Program-made: the position numbers and the translations under genes | Notes under the pieces: model-generated | Database searches by the model: none | The model's input: only the letters and a program-made list of their open reading frames with translations | What the model was told of the DNA's origin: nothing | Part shown: in pieces, positions 1 to 18,660 of the stretch | How the letters are laid out: every line of letters starts with the position of its first letter | How positions within the stretch are numbered: position 1 is the stretch's first letter | DNA from: Quillaja saponaria | Taxonomy: Eukaryota; Streptophyta; Magnoliopsida; Fabales; Quillajaceae | DNA: 64,000 nt | Reading direction: 5' to 3' | Assembly: GCA_029379385.1 (NCBI GenBank) | Contig: CM055608.1 | Coordinates: 30,378,350-30,442,349, forward strand

Positions 1-2
1 GA

Positions 3-5998
<5,996 letters not shown>

Positions 5999-6055
5999 AG
6001 CTTTCTGTATAGTACTCCTGCAATGGTTTTACAAAGGACCTTTTATGGGATTCCA

Positions 6056-6136
6056 TTGTAGGCCCTCTCCTTATTGTATCATATATAGTCTCTCTCTCTC
6101 TCTCCTTATTGTAGGCCCTCTCCTTATTGTATCATT
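6056..6136 (+). repeat. 27-bp direct repeat flanking a CT microsatellite in the AAA 3' UTR
   Basis: The phrase TTGTAGGCCCTCTCCTTATTG followed by TATCAT occurs at about 6056-6082 and again at about 6110-6136, with a (CT)n run between. It lies about 60 bases after the AAA stop codon, so it is probably transcribed as 3' UTR. Confidence 0.75.
6091..6107 (+). repeat. CT microsatellite
   Basis: GTCTCTCTCTCTCTCTCC between the two copies of the short 3' UTR repeat of the AAA gene. Confidence 0.85.
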
Positions 6137-6894
6137 AAATTTTGGTTATTTAACCTTGTTAGAAAATTTACAATTTTTCCTTCTAGCTGCTAACTCATTC
6201 TAGTTTTTTCTTTTTCCTTTGTGGTTCCTTGTCTCCCCTTTTATAGGCTGCCTACTTGTACATACTTAACTTTATCAATCGATAATAATTTATATTTTTT
6301 TGCTGCCATGTGCAATTAATTTTCTCAGAAATGTGAACCGAATTTTTTTGTGGTATTATAGCCAGACTTGAGAAAGACACTCTCATAAGACTTCAGATGG
6401 TATTCAAGATCCTCATGGATGCCTATGCCCAGGAATGGGATACCTATGTTTGGTAAAAATTAGTTCCCATTCAAACTCATTTTAATTTTTTTCTAGGTTG
6501 GTGGGATTTTCTTTAGAGTTCTTGGAACTGACAATAAGATAATTTGTTGCAAGTCATCTTTTTCTTCTATGCATAATTTTACACTAGTGATACTTACACA
6601 ACCAACAAAAAAATATATTTAACATTAAGCTAGAAAAAGAAATAAATGGAACAATCTAAAAATTTTGTCCTAAATTTTTGCTTTTATACTCTTGTGAGGT
6701 GTTCTCTTTTCCATTTTTTAATTGGAAGTCGACAGGATAACATCGCTGCAGCCACATTAAATTTTATTTCCATAAATGGAATGTCAAAATTTGAATAAAA
6801 TCGAGTGCTTGTAAGTGAGTCGACGTCATCTGCCCTCTTCGTCATTTATTATTATTTTTTTTTCGTCACAGCTGTTGGCGATCTCAAGCTGTGA

Positions 6895-9800
6895 ATGGAG
6901 TTGATGTTCCATTCTTCTACCTTCCTCATCCCTGCGATTCCACCAGATCATCGCCCTTCTACAACCTACGCGCTTGTCGTTCTTAACCAACATCTTCCAA
7001 AATTTGCTCCGCTGCTCTGGAAGCATGGTAATTTTTCATGCACCAGAGCTCTCCGTTTCTCGTTTGGGTTAAGATGGTAGCTTTGAAGTACTAATTCTCT
7101 GATTTTTTTATTTTTTTTCCTTTGGTGTCTGCCTGTTCTGTTCTCATGTGTTTTTATATAGAGCAGCAAAGCTACGATTGTGCGCTGATGGAGGTGCCAA
7201 TAGGGTGTATGATGAAATGCCTCTCTTATTGCCTCATGAAGACGCTTCACATGTTCGAAGCAGGTTTTTATTTTTATTTATTTTTTTATTAATCCTTCAA
7301 ATTTCTTCTGGGTGTTTCAGCTAATACTGTACTATGACTTTCTGTGATATACAAACTTGATTTGGCATATGTGCATGTATAATAGCCAGTTTCATTCAAT
7401 GAGCTCTTCTATATATCTGCTGAGTTATATTGGCTTGTGAGATTTTGAAGAAATTGATGTTTTTTTAGTTGGATTTTGAGTTATGTATTTACAATACCAG
7501 AGTTGTGTCTGTGTTTATTAAAAAAACTAGTAATTATTGTAAACAAGCTCGTAGCATTATAAATTCAAGCATAATTATTTTCAGTGTTTGAGATTGTTAA
7601 CACCTTCCATACAGTATACGGAAGTTGTATCATGTATGTATAATTCTCTGTTTTAAAAAAGCACGTGACTTTTAATTTGATCTTTTACCTAAGATTAAGA
7701 TTGTCTTTGAAAAAGAGAGAAAAAAAAAACATCTTAGTTAGCTGTTGGTTTAAGGGATGGTTGATTGAGACAACATGACACCTAGGCCCTAGCTACATTT
7801 AAAATTCAGTATGGACTATATCCAGATATTGTTAACATCATAGTTGGCAGAGTACTTTGGATGGAAGGCTAATGTCACCTCTTGATGTGAACATAATAGA
7901 CCAATACTGCCTCCCTAATGTTACATACTTACATTAATTAGTTTCTTCAGGATCATTTAACAATTATTTATGTACCGGCATAAAATGCTTAAGACTATGC
8001 TAAAGAATTTTAAGTCATGTTGATGCTTAATTTGTTTTAAAAATTTCTCATATCATGCTTGACTGACTGGGCATCTCTTTGGATTGATATAAATTGCTCT
8101 CTTTTGCTTTCTCCTCATTTCATGTTATGCTCAATGAGTTCAACTAATGGCGGTTGACTCGATTAGATTTGACTAGCAATTCTTTGCAATCCTAATTGTT
8201 CCGTTGGATATTTATTTCTTAACACACAATGGTTGTATTGATTTAGTTATTTATGGCATGTTTTGACATTGGCTTGGTTTCTTTCAGGCACACGCCGGAT
8301 GTAATCAACGGTGACATGGATTCAATTAGGCCAGAAGTAGTGGACTTTTATTCAAACCTGGTATTACTCTCTCACACACTTACTATCTTTATGTGTGTGT
8401 GAAAACACACACACACTTGCGGTGATAGGTGAAATTTCCTAAAGAAAGTTGATGCCATGCTGTATTTTCATGTTACCATTTAACCTTATACATATCAAAG
8501 GAATACGCTCAACTTTTTGGTAATAGGACTTGCTTTTGTTATTGCATCATTGGTAAATATTCAATGTTTCATATTTATATTCAGAATCTTCATGGTCACT
8601 TAATACATGCAGGGAACAAAAATAATAGACGAATCTCATGATCAGGACACCACAGATCTACACAAATGTGTAAAATATATATGTGACTTCACATCAAACC
8701 TTGACAAATCCTCTGTAAGTTGCAGATGGTCGTGAGAAGCTTCTTCCCCCTTCCCCTTGAATAAGGGATGTGGGGTTTGTTCTCTCTCTCTATTAACTGC
8801 ATTCATTTAATTCTGTTTGGGCCTATTCAATCATTCAAATGATTCATAGAAGGCAGAATTGGTCTATGAAATGTAACTATGCCTCAAGTTTTATAGTTTT
8901 AATGGAATTTCTCATAGCCATGCACTTTGATGACAGTGATTGTTTCTGTTCTGTATATGATGGCAGCTATGCATTCTTGTTGCTGGAGCGCTTGGTGGAC
9001 GGTTTGACCACGAGATTGGAAACATCAATGTTCTATGCCGTTTCTCAGCTGTGCGAATAATCCTTTTATCCGATGACTGCCTCATCTACCTTCTTCCAAG
9101 GACTCACTACCATGAGATCAATATTCAGTCCTCTATTGAGGGTCCGCATTGTGGACTCATTCCTATTGGGATGCCATTGGGAAGTACTACAACCACTGGA
9201 CTTGAGTGGGATCTTAGTAAGTCTTTCACACTTGCAGTATACCATTGGCTGCTTGGCACTTGCAGTACTTATGTTCTAGTAGAAAGTGCTGCTTGGATTT
9301 GCTTGGCTGGACATTAATCATTGCTTTTCACATCCTGCCATGCACACTTTTTTATCATTTTACCCATCATAATGAGTATGTGCCGAGCAAGTAAAAGAAA
9401 ACTAATATGGAGCTGGGACACAGCCAAAACTCATATGGAGGCCTCAGTTGCTATTTTTGCCCACTCGGCTAAAGTTTTTTAGAATCATGAATTTGAGATT
9501 ATCTCTTTCTATATCTATCCCCTTTTTCCATAAACACTCAACTTCATCGTGTAAGTTATGTAACAGTACAACAAGAGAATAAGCACACATGTCTTTATCG
9601 AAGTAAGCCAGCAAATATGGAGAAATTTAAATTTTCTCCTTTAGCTCCTCGGAGACTATGGGGTAGCATCAGATAGAACACCCTGAAGCATATTTCCTGG
9701 GGGGAACTGTGAGTCATGGTGTTAAATGTAAATACACTGCTCTCAAGTCTTTATCACCTCTCCATATTAGGGTACAGGAATGGTGCGTGGTTGCGATATG

Positions 9801-10029
9801 AAAATGATGGCTCTGATGGAGTATCCATATTTTTCTTTTGTTTTTGTACTGTAATGCCATTGGTTTTGTGTTGTTTATGGGGGTGTAAGTTTTTTGTTGT
9901 CTTGTTGCAGCTGACACAGAGATGAGGTTTGGTGGTCTGATAAGCACATCAAATATTGTTAAAGCAGAGAGGATAACAGTACAATCCGATTCGGATCTTC
10001 TGTGGACCATTTCTATTAAAAAGCCTTAA
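6895..10029 (+). CDS. TPK1: Thiamine pyrophosphokinase
   Basis: Transfers pyrophosphate from ATP to thiamine to make thiamine diphosphate; the plant enzymes act in the cytosol. Exons 6895-7027, 7167-7263, 8288-8360, 8613-8714, 8967-9216 and 9911-10029 join without a break to 257 residues, normal for the family. Visible motifs are LCADGGANR near residue 50, GDMDS (85-89), the metal and substrate loop DESHDQDTTD (107-116), GALGGRFDHE (142-151) and, near the C-terminus, STSN and DSDLLWTISIKK. The first ATG of the open frame is used; no organelle signal is evident. It lies 0.9 kb downstream of, and co-oriented with, the AAA ATPase, as TPK1 does in Arabidopsis. The gene appears intact. Confidence 0.95.
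8392..8415 (+). repeat. TG/CA inverted repeat (hairpin) in TPK intron 3
   Basis: A TG tract (8392-8401), a 4-base A loop and a CA tract (8406-8415) form a perfect 10-bp stem about 30 bases inside the intron that starts at 8361. Confidence 0.8.
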
Positions 10030-11590
10030 TTGTTGATGTTTTTAAGATTATACACGCTCTAGAGGTTTGGCTGGTCAATCAAAACCTGCAAATCAGGGGT
10101 CCTTCTTCAATTGAATGGGGTTCTTCTGTTTTACATCTTCTTTCTGTTGATTTGGTGGTGTGATGGGTGGACTTTGGCATGATTAAGTTGCATTTCATTT
10201 TGGAATTTTTATCCAAATAAACCTTGGAATATCTACAAAGTTTTCAGAATTGTTGGTTTTATGATAGATTGCATGAAAGTTCCTAGCTCTTACCAGCAAT
10301 AGAATCCAAAAATGTTGACAAGGTTTTATGTTTATTGATGTTCTCATTTTGGCTAAATGTATTTGACCAGATGCCGAAGATGTATAATTAATTTCGCTAT
10401 ATTATTAGATGTACTAGAGCTCTACTGTTTATAATACTAAATTATGTCAAGAAATGAATGGCTAATGCGTAATATTGAGAGATGATGTTACTTCTTTAGT
10501 TGCAAAATCCTAATTTAAGTACTTTCACAATATTTCTAAAGATTGATCCCTTTTAATTAAAACAAAGAGTAAATATAAATAAATTATAAAGCAAGTGTCA
10601 TGGGATTGAAATTTGTGCACTGAGCACATAACCGTAATGATCAGATCTATTCTTGTAAAATAAATAAAATGATTTTATGAACATTTGCACTTCAATAAAA
10701 ATGTAATTTTTTTTTTCTTTTGAAAAAAGAGAGTTCTTGTTTTAATGATAAATTAAAACTCGATGGCATAGAGTAAGATTGGTATTATATGTATTCTCAT
10801 GAATAATTAAAAATAAGACTTATTTGTTTATATTATATTAAAAGTTAGAACATTTTAAGTGTCTTTTGAATTTTTAATTCAAATATCATAATATTTTATA
10901 CTATATTAAATTTAGAATATTTTTATCGAGTGCTATGAATTTTTAATATAGTTATAAATTCAAATATTATATAATAGAGAGAATAATGTCATTTTAAATT
11001 TAGATCTTTTTATAAATAAAAATTCTGCCAATTTATAAGAAATTACTCATTTGTTCCCTATAATTAAGATAAAAATAGCAAGAAACAAAAAATCTGCTCA
11101 TTATTAATTTTAATTAATCAATTATTTTTAAAAAATAAAAATTAATCTCTTTTAAAGCTTATTTCTTTTCTTTCCATTTTGTAAAACAATTATAAATTAA
11201 AAAAAAAATAACAAGAAACAAAAAAGCCGCTCATTATTAATTTTAATTAATCAATTATTTTTAAAAAAGTAATAATTAATCTCTTTTAAAACTTATCTCT
11301 TTTCTTTCCTGTAGAAAAATTATAAATTTTCATATGGAATTATAACAGGACTCTTTTGGAATCTAAAATATAAAACATGACTTTCCCAATAAAATTTAGG
11401 GCGGCTTGCTTGGGCGGGTCAGAATTTCATCTAAATCCGACCCAGGACCCGTCACCTTGGTACTAAGCTGGGGAGGCACGAATCGAAGTGAAGCTGAAGT
11501 CGAGTTCCCCCTTTTCCGTTGTGGACGATACAGACCGTGGAAGACACAATCGAGAAGTACGGCTAGTGAAAACGCTCTGTCGCCTCCATC
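10030..11590 (+). other. Intergenic: TPK 3' flank and LSM4 promoter
   Basis: Very AT-rich. It holds the TPK 3' UTR, a degenerate A/T stretch, a 133-bp tandem duplication (11058-11323) and a less AT-rich segment after about 11400 that should be the LSM4 promoter and leader. No coding potential seen. Confidence 0.6.
11058..11323 (+). repeat. Two-copy tandem repeat, about 133 bp, upstream of LSM4
   Basis: The block containing AGAAACAAAAAA, CTGCTCATTATTAATTTTAA and TTAATCTCTTTTAAA at 11081-11175 recurs with a few changes at 11214-11310, an offset of 133 bases. The copies are AT-rich and lie about 270-530 bases upstream of the LSM4 start codon. Confidence 0.8.
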
Positions 11591-13327
11591 ATGGTAACTC
11601 TTTTCTCATTCAGCTCGTGCCTAAGTTTATTCTTGTCAAACCTAGTAGCAACCAAACAGCACCGTACACAGATCTCATATCTGAGCATACCTTAGCTTAA
11701 CTAGGTTTTTTGTAATTGTTTTCCTTTTTCTTTTCCCTATTCAAGCTTTCTTTGGAAATCGGAGCAGCAGGGTTACTTTTTAACATTCGGTGATAATTTC
11801 TCTTTTCTTATTAAATATTCGGTTATTCGTTGTTGCAGCTTCCTCTTTCACTGCTCAAGACCGCCCAAGGGCACCCAATGGTAAGATGTGTGATTTGAAT
11901 CACAATTGACATTAATTTTGCCCCGTTTAGTTTTAAAGATGGGTGCTTGACATTGGGATTCATTTGTAACTTGTGTTTTTGCATAATGTGACAGTTGGTG
12001 GAACTAAAAAATGGGGAGACCTATAATGGGCATTTGGTTAATTGTGATACCTGGATGAACATCCATCTCCGTGAAGTTATCTGTACTTCTAAAGTAATAC
12101 ATGCCTTTATGACCTTTTCCTTATTTGCTTATCATAGGAGTATCACTTTTTACATGTTAATGTGCTTAAAGAATTCACTGAGTAAGTCTCTGTGGATTGG
12201 GTTTTGTAGGATGGAGATAGATTTTGGCGAATGCCAGAATGCTACATTCGTGGGAATACAATTAAGTACCTTCGAGTTCCTGATGAGGTTTGTATAATTA
12301 TAAGTTCAGTGAACATAAAAGTTATATGCATAGGAAGTTTTCTAATTTGAATTTATTTGCTTGCATGTCAGGTTATTGATAAAGTGCAGGAAGAGACCAA
12401 GAACCGTACTGGTATATTCGATTTTTCTATTTGGTTGTTTGTCTTGATATTTAACGAGTTAGGTGTTTCTTTATGAATATGTTTTGGAAGAATTATCTAA
12501 ATGCTCATCGCTCTAAAGATACCCCTTGTTTTATCTCTACATAAAACAAAAAGTTGTAGGTCTTTGGTCTTCTTTATATCAGCAAGTAACGACTTCATGT
12601 TGTGATTGTAAACAAAGCTAATCTTACCCAGAGAAGTACTTTTGTTGTACTTACTGTTGGTTATGAAATAGCCTTATCCTTGCAGAAATGTGGAATGTGT
12701 GCTCTAACATAGGGTACTTCTTTGATTAATTTGTCAATTTCCAGACCGTAAACCACCTGGAGTGGGTCGTGGTAGAGGAAGAGGTAGGGAGGATGGTCCT
12801 GGGGGGCGCCAACCAAAAGGGATCGGCCGTGCCCTAGACGATGGAGGTGCTAAGGGTGTAGGTGGAGGCCGAGGCAGGGGCGGGTCAGGTGGAAAGCCTG
12901 GTGGAAGCAGAGGTAAACTTATTTAAACTATCCCTTCTCGAAGAAGATAAAACATGGATTTTTTTTTATTGCATCGATACCATAATTAATATGGATGGAA
13001 TTATTCCAGAAATCTTCTATCAAAGAGTTTAAAGTGATTTATACAGTTTTGCTTGTATGACAAACTTCTAATGAAGAAATTTGACTTGTACCAAAAGAAT
13101 TCGCTTTAAGTGATTTTACTCATTCTTTTTGTTTTTGCATCATATTTTATGGCTAGATATGTCTTACACATGGTTGTATACAACTTGATGTGAACTCTGA
13201 GAACACATCATAATTCTCACTTACTAGTTACTACTTCTTTCTTTTGTTGTATTGAAGCTTGTACATCAAACTAATGACCACTCTGTCTTTCCTTTTTGTT
13301 GCAGGTGCAGGGCGAGGCAGAGGTTAA
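11591..13327 (+). CDS. LSM4: U6 snRNA-associated Sm-like protein LSM4
   Basis: Subunit of the heptameric LSM rings: LSM1-7 in cytoplasmic mRNA decapping and LSM2-8 in the nucleus binding U6 snRNA 3' ends. Exons 11591-11593, 11839-11880, 11995-12093, 12210-12287, 12372-12411, 12745-12912 and 13305-13327 encode 150 residues. The Sm fold (about residues 1-75) starts [19 protein letters not shown] and carries Sm1 [18 protein letters not shown] and Sm2 [13 protein letters not shown]. The tail (about 90-150) is rich in RG/GR dipeptides and ends GAGRGRG, as usual for LSM4. The first coding exon is only the ATG. No frameshift was found. The next gene (p23) is convergent, 2 kb away. Confidence 0.95.
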
Positions 13328-15356
13328 TTCAAGTTGTGGCGTGGACAACTATGGCCTATGGGTGGGTGGGCGAGTTTGCTACTTTTAGAGGCATTTGTGC
13401 CCATCTTTTGTGTGTATCCTTGGATGTTCTAGTTTTCCAGTGTTTTTTCCTTGTTCTCATGGTAACCAAGTGTAGGTAAATATTGTAGAACGCAAAGAAA
13501 GCGGTTTTCGTAGTCCTTTTTCTTACTCTTGCCCCCATTATTTGTTTGAACACCCTTCCCCCATTTCAAATGGAGAAGCATAAAGGTCCTACTTTCGGAA
13601 TGGTAATGTTACTAGTAGTTCTGGGCATACCCTTATATTTGGATGCCTGTTTCCACTACCAATTTGTTAGGATGATTGAAGCAAACTGTGTACATCTTAG
13701 ATGTCCAGATGGGTTTGGAGGGAACTTACACCCTATCCCCAAGCAAAAGAAAAGAAAAAGTATTGTGTAAGGGGTACACAGGTCCTGTTTGGATCAATTA
13801 AACTTTTTCCATCAAACTACCACTCAATATCTAACTTCTCCCTTTTCTGTCGGATCAAGTGCGTTACTCTTATATAAATAAACATGATTTATAATTTATT
13901 AAAATTTACAACGATTTCTATATTTCATAGTATCATGTCATGAACATGTTTATAAAACGACCTATCTATTACTCAATTAAATTTATTTTGTTACCCACTT
14001 TTTTACTTTTTGCTTTCTTAAAATCCCTAATTGACATCATAATTCCTTCTTCCTAGGTAACTTTCTTCAGTAAAAAACACAGCCTTTCTCCATACTGATT
14101 CTCCTGTCATCGTAAATTATTCGCAGACCCTTGTATTACCAAAAATGGCCAAATGTGATAACAGGCTCTCTCCCTTATTGGAAAACCTTGGCAACAGAGG
14201 CCATCATCTTTAGGAATCCTTGATCATTCATTTAAACCAATTATAAGTTTTTTTTCTTGTTATTATTCTTATTTACTGATATCTTGACTCACCATAATTT
14301 GTGACTGCAGGTCCCTCTTGATGAACTTTAATCAGACGAGGATTAGACATGTGTACAGAGAAGTAAATGTTTGTGCCAATATTTAAGGTAATTTAGGATG
14401 TAATTTGGATTTTGACTTGCATGCCAATTTTGTTATTTTTGAAAACCCTCCGGGACCGGTCTATAATGAACTATCTACTATCTTTAGATGTCATTGGTAT
14501 GGCTAGAACTCGTTGTACCTCTTAGTTTATTTTAATGCATTCCCTTTGCACAAAACAATCAAAAAAAAAAAAAATTTCACCATAATAAAATATAATGTAA
14601 AAGTAATCAATTAGAAAGAAAAGAATCGGGCAGAGTTCAATTAAGAAGAAAGGAATCATAATCCCAATTAGGGATTTTAAGGAAAACTCGAAAAACTAGA
14701 TAAGGAATAGATTTTTTGTAGGGCAAATAAGTCATTTAAATAATTTAAGTCATTTAATATGCATGTCTATATAAACATATGTGGCCGTTTAAATTCTATA
14801 TAAAAACAAAACATACTCGTTCAATAAAAAGACAAACATTTAAAGTTGAATGATAGTTTGATGAAAAAATTACATGCACTTTGATGCAAGTACAATCGAC
14901 CCATCATGGGATCTGAATCCCATTTACACATAGGTTAGGAGTTATTTACCAATTAGAATCATGTGCACAAATTCATATCTAGCATAAACATTAGCTAGTA
15001 CACTGTACGGGAGACCATTCTAAAAGGCATAGGCAGATATTGATATCAGGGTACTAAGTTGCAGTGCACCATTACTTTGTTTTGTAAACTTCCTAGCAAT
15101 CCTCTAAAACATAGCAGATTATAGCTGAAATCCAGATAATGCTTGCAAATTACAATTCATGCGATGAAAACCTTGATTCTATGATACCCTAATCCAACTA
15201 ATGGGTGCTTTTGCCTGTGCTTGAGAAAGATTAAAGTTTAGGCAGCATAGGAGTGGGGCCAATGTGGAAGTCTCTAAAATGATACGCATCAGTACAATCA
15301 GAGACCTGACATGAAATCCATAAGAATCTTCTATTCTCATGTGAAATGTGAGGACT
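13328..15356. other. Convergent intergenic region between LSM4 and p23
   Basis: It contains the LSM4 3' UTR, then AT-rich DNA with no recognised gene, then the p23 3' UTR (read on the minus strand). Short open frames in both directions have no recognisable motifs and are treated as chance. Confidence 0.6.
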
Positions 15357-18295
15357 TCATGTGCTTGGGGCAGCAACTTTGTTGTCACCACCAACAGTAC
15401 TCTCTTTTTTGTCAGCATCATTCTCTTCCTCAGCACCTCCAGTAACCTTTCTAGTGTCTTGTTCTTCCAGCTTAGACACTTCTACAATATAGTAAAAACA
15501 AACATTAAAACCCAAAAATAAACTGAGCATCTTATCCATCTAATTTTTCTCATAAAATAGATGCCTGAATCTTCGACCATAGTTAAGCAAGCAAAGAAAT
15601 CATTACTTGAACTAGCCAAGGGAATAGAAGTCAGCTTAGATTTTGGGAAATAAAGAAAAAAATTCAAAAAAAGAAAGTAACAAAAATTGGAAGTGACAAT
15701 AAACAACTGAACTTCTATTTGCCCATTACTAGAGATTAGTATCTATGGATGGTTCATATATCCTCTATTTTCAAACATTTTCCATGCTATTCACAATTAA
15801 ACAATGCTACATGAACAAGCTGGATCAATTGGTAATAGTATTAGTACACATAGATCATGTTGAAGGAGGAATAGGAAAGATGAAAAAGGAAAATTCAATT
15901 AGAATAGATGGCAACTTATCAGGTTGCTTGACCAAAAAGTTCTAGCTAAAACTAGAATTTTCTCAAGTAGTACACACCCAAAATACCCTAGACCCTAATG
16001 CTCATCCAAAGCACAATGCAAACTACTTTAATATTTGAAATTCATAGAATAGGCAATAAGAGAATCAAATGACAGCAAGCATACAACACTTTTAGGGTCG
16101 CTGTACTCGTGTCAATACAAGTCTGGCCGTATACCAGTCCTCGAGTTGTTAATGTTACACAAAAAAGGGAGCAGATTGAAATATGCTTACTACCATAATT
16201 TAACTTTCATTTATTATCATATTTTGTAAGCAGACCCAACCGGCTTTGTAATAACAAATACCACTCCTATCCTTATTGGACAGACCATTAGACTCCACTC
16301 GTCAGTTATTAAATAATCATCTAGGAAGCTTGTCTATGGATTCTGATTTACTCTAATGTTATATTGTTGTTATCTTAATTGAGAAATAATCATACCCAAA
16401 AAAAAAAAAAAAATGGTACTCTAGTAATTATTAGGTTCCACTAGTCCATAATAAAGCCAATTATATAAAACTTGAAATATACACTGAATGAGTCAAGTTT
16501 GAGATAAGGTTATCTAGCATCATCTTCACTGCCTTAATCCTAACTTTGCTGCCTTCTGCTAATCTCACCATAATCATACTTATCAGTAGGCGATGATCTA
16601 TGAACTATGGTGCCTGTCCTAAACCTAGGAAACAAGACATGTATATAGATATCCAAAACCCAAGTCAGTTCCTTTCCAGGCAAAAAGGTATATCTAGCAT
16701 ATTGCATATCTAATAACTTTTTTAGAAAGAAACTCTGGAAAACCTTAACTTACAACCAAATGTTATTCACAGTCAAGTTTTTTATAAAGTGGAAAATGGA
16801 AATCAACTAGAAAAGCTAACAGCATAGTTACCTTCATCACTGTCCTCATCAAAATCGTCACCCATACCATCCATGCCACCCATGCCACCCAAATTCTGCA
16901 AGGTAGGACAATAATTAGGACAAAAGACAATTGAGAAGGCTCATAAAAGGTTCAAAATGAAAATCCCACAAGCAAATTGCATACCGAGAAATCCATCCCT
17001 CCCATATCCAAGTCACCACCACCTAAATAACAAAACAAAAAATATTATCAAGTCAAAGATAAAGTTTATTAACTTTTCTTAGCTTAACCTTTAGACAACT
17101 TAAGTACCAAAACATGGAATTTAAATCTTTATACCAGTATCATCATCTTCATCAACCCATTTGTCCCAATCTACTTTCATATAATGTGGAGTCTTGCCAT
17201 CTCCTCGTAGTAACTTCTTCCACCATCCACTCTCAGCCTTCTCCAGTATGCAGAATATACTGCGCACTCCTATATTAATTTTGCTTTCCTGAAAGAATAT
17301 CAGAGAACAGTCAAAGCACAGGTTAACAATAACTGGGACAATAAACTAAAGAAGTGCACGTGTTAGCAAAATATAAGCTTACTTACCATCATATGGTTAT
17401 ACCAAGGCAAATATAAACAACATTAATGAAAGTAAATGTCTAAGATACAGTTTAATTCAAACACAAAAGTCAATGCAAATTGGAATGCATATCAAATCCA
17501 ACAGACTATGTCTAGTACCTACTGGTTTTTCAAGGCTAATGAGCAGTATATACCAATATATGTAGTCAAACAGATTATTACAGGAAAACTGTAAAACACA
17601 TAAATGTTATCTAACAAGTCGGTAGACTATCTTCTCACCTCTACATTAACTTTGTCAAAGAGTTCCAATTTCAGCTCATAAAGGTTGTCTCCGGCGCCAG
17701 CGCTAGCAGAAAAGGTAAAAACTCCATCTGGGTGAAGATCAACTTTTGCATTTTTGGCATCCGCCAACAGCACTGTTATAAAGACTTTGTCAACCCTCTG
17801 AGCCCACTTAACCTCAGGATGAAGACTGCCATTCAAAGAGCAGATTAGATACAGATTTAACGAGAATGCAGGAAACTGAATAGAAAAATGAAGAAGCATA
17901 ATAAGCCAAGGTGCTAAAAAAAACCTAGCCTCTGAATAATATCAACCGCTAAGAAAAATATAAAAATGGAAAGGTAAGGCCAGAATTAACACAAACTAAT
18001 AAACAACAAAAACCCTATTATAGTTTTTGTGCCTGAATTGACCCAATGCCTCAGATTTCAACAACAAAATTGAAAAAGCAAAGATTATAACATTGAAAAA
18101 TCAAATTCCTCATTTTTAGCAGAAACCAAACAAATTTACATGTTTGAGCCTGGAAAATCAGATAAGAAAATATATACAAATCAAATAACAGAGCAGCGTC
18201 ACTTGTAATTTGTAAATGGAGTAATAATTCAAGGACTAAAACCAGAAAAAAAAATAAAAAAAATCTAAAATCTTTAGAGAAGAGCTTACCCTCAT
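15357..18295 (-). CDS. Hsp90 co-chaperone p23
   Basis: p23 binds the ATP-bound Hsp90 dimer and slows its ATPase cycle, helping client maturation in cytosol and nucleus. Minus-strand exons: 18295-18291 (ATGAG), 17825-17639, 17288-17135, 17022-16985, 16895-16832, 15481-15357, 190 residues. The CS domain spans about residues 1-110 (HPEVKWAQR near the start; WWKKLL; KVDWDKWVDEDDD). It is followed by a Gly/Met/Asp-rich segment with GGMGGMDGMGDD and an acidic, lysine-containing tail, as in plant p23-1. The reading phase requires the first donor directly after ATGAG, but the sequence reads ATGAGGGTAAG, so the intron would begin GG; one extra G is likely. The rest is intact. Confidence 0.9.
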
Positions 18296-18324
18296 CTTTG
18301 GTTTCAAAGGGAAAGAAGAAACTG

Positions 18325-18660
18325 TAAAACCCTAGACAGCAAATGAAATAATCAAGAGGCCAAAACTTCACCCTCTTCCTTTCCTATATAAAAGAAGTAT
18401 TTATTTATTTTGGTTTTAAAGTTGATGAGGATCACTTACTAGTTTCTAGCGCCTTCTCTTGTACTTTACTGAAATTCTAGAATGTGCTGCTCAGTAACTA
18501 ATTTGTGATTGGTGGGTTATCTGACATATAAGGCCAGGCCTTCAACTAGAAGGCCACATTCATTGGTACCATTTAGATAATGGGCTTCAAGCCCTTTAAT
18601 AGCGGGTTTGGATCAAAGTACAACTTAACATGTTAATTGGGCTGGCTGCCCATCCTAATT
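18325..18660 (-). promoter_or_regulatory. p23 promoter and leader: telo-box, site II-like and heat-shock-like motifs
   Basis: Upstream of the p23 start there are, in order: a telo-box-like AAAACCCTAG (18326-18335, within the presumed leader, antisense to the gene), a TATA-like TTTTATATAGG near 18383-18393, TTCTAGAA (18475-18482), a diverged GAA-N7-GAA array near 18446-18457, and TGGGCT/AGCCCA-type elements at about 18582-18652. Telo-box plus site II is a known pair in plant housekeeping promoters, and TTCTAGAA is the core of a heat-shock element. Assignment is by motif only. Confidence 0.4.

Larger units (their letters stand above)
5999..6894 (+). other. AAA ATPase 3' flank and TPK promoter region
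   Basis: Non-coding stretch between the AAA stop and the TPK start. It holds the 3' UTR of the AAA gene, including a short direct repeat with a CT tract near 6056-6135, and then AT-rich sequence leading into the TPK 5' leader. No other gene is seen. Confidence 0.6.

Noticed and set aside
9217..10400. TPP riboswitch near the thiamine gene
   Set aside because: Plant TPP riboswitches sit in THIC 3' regions; no conserved TPP aptamer core is apparent in TPK introns or 3' flank.
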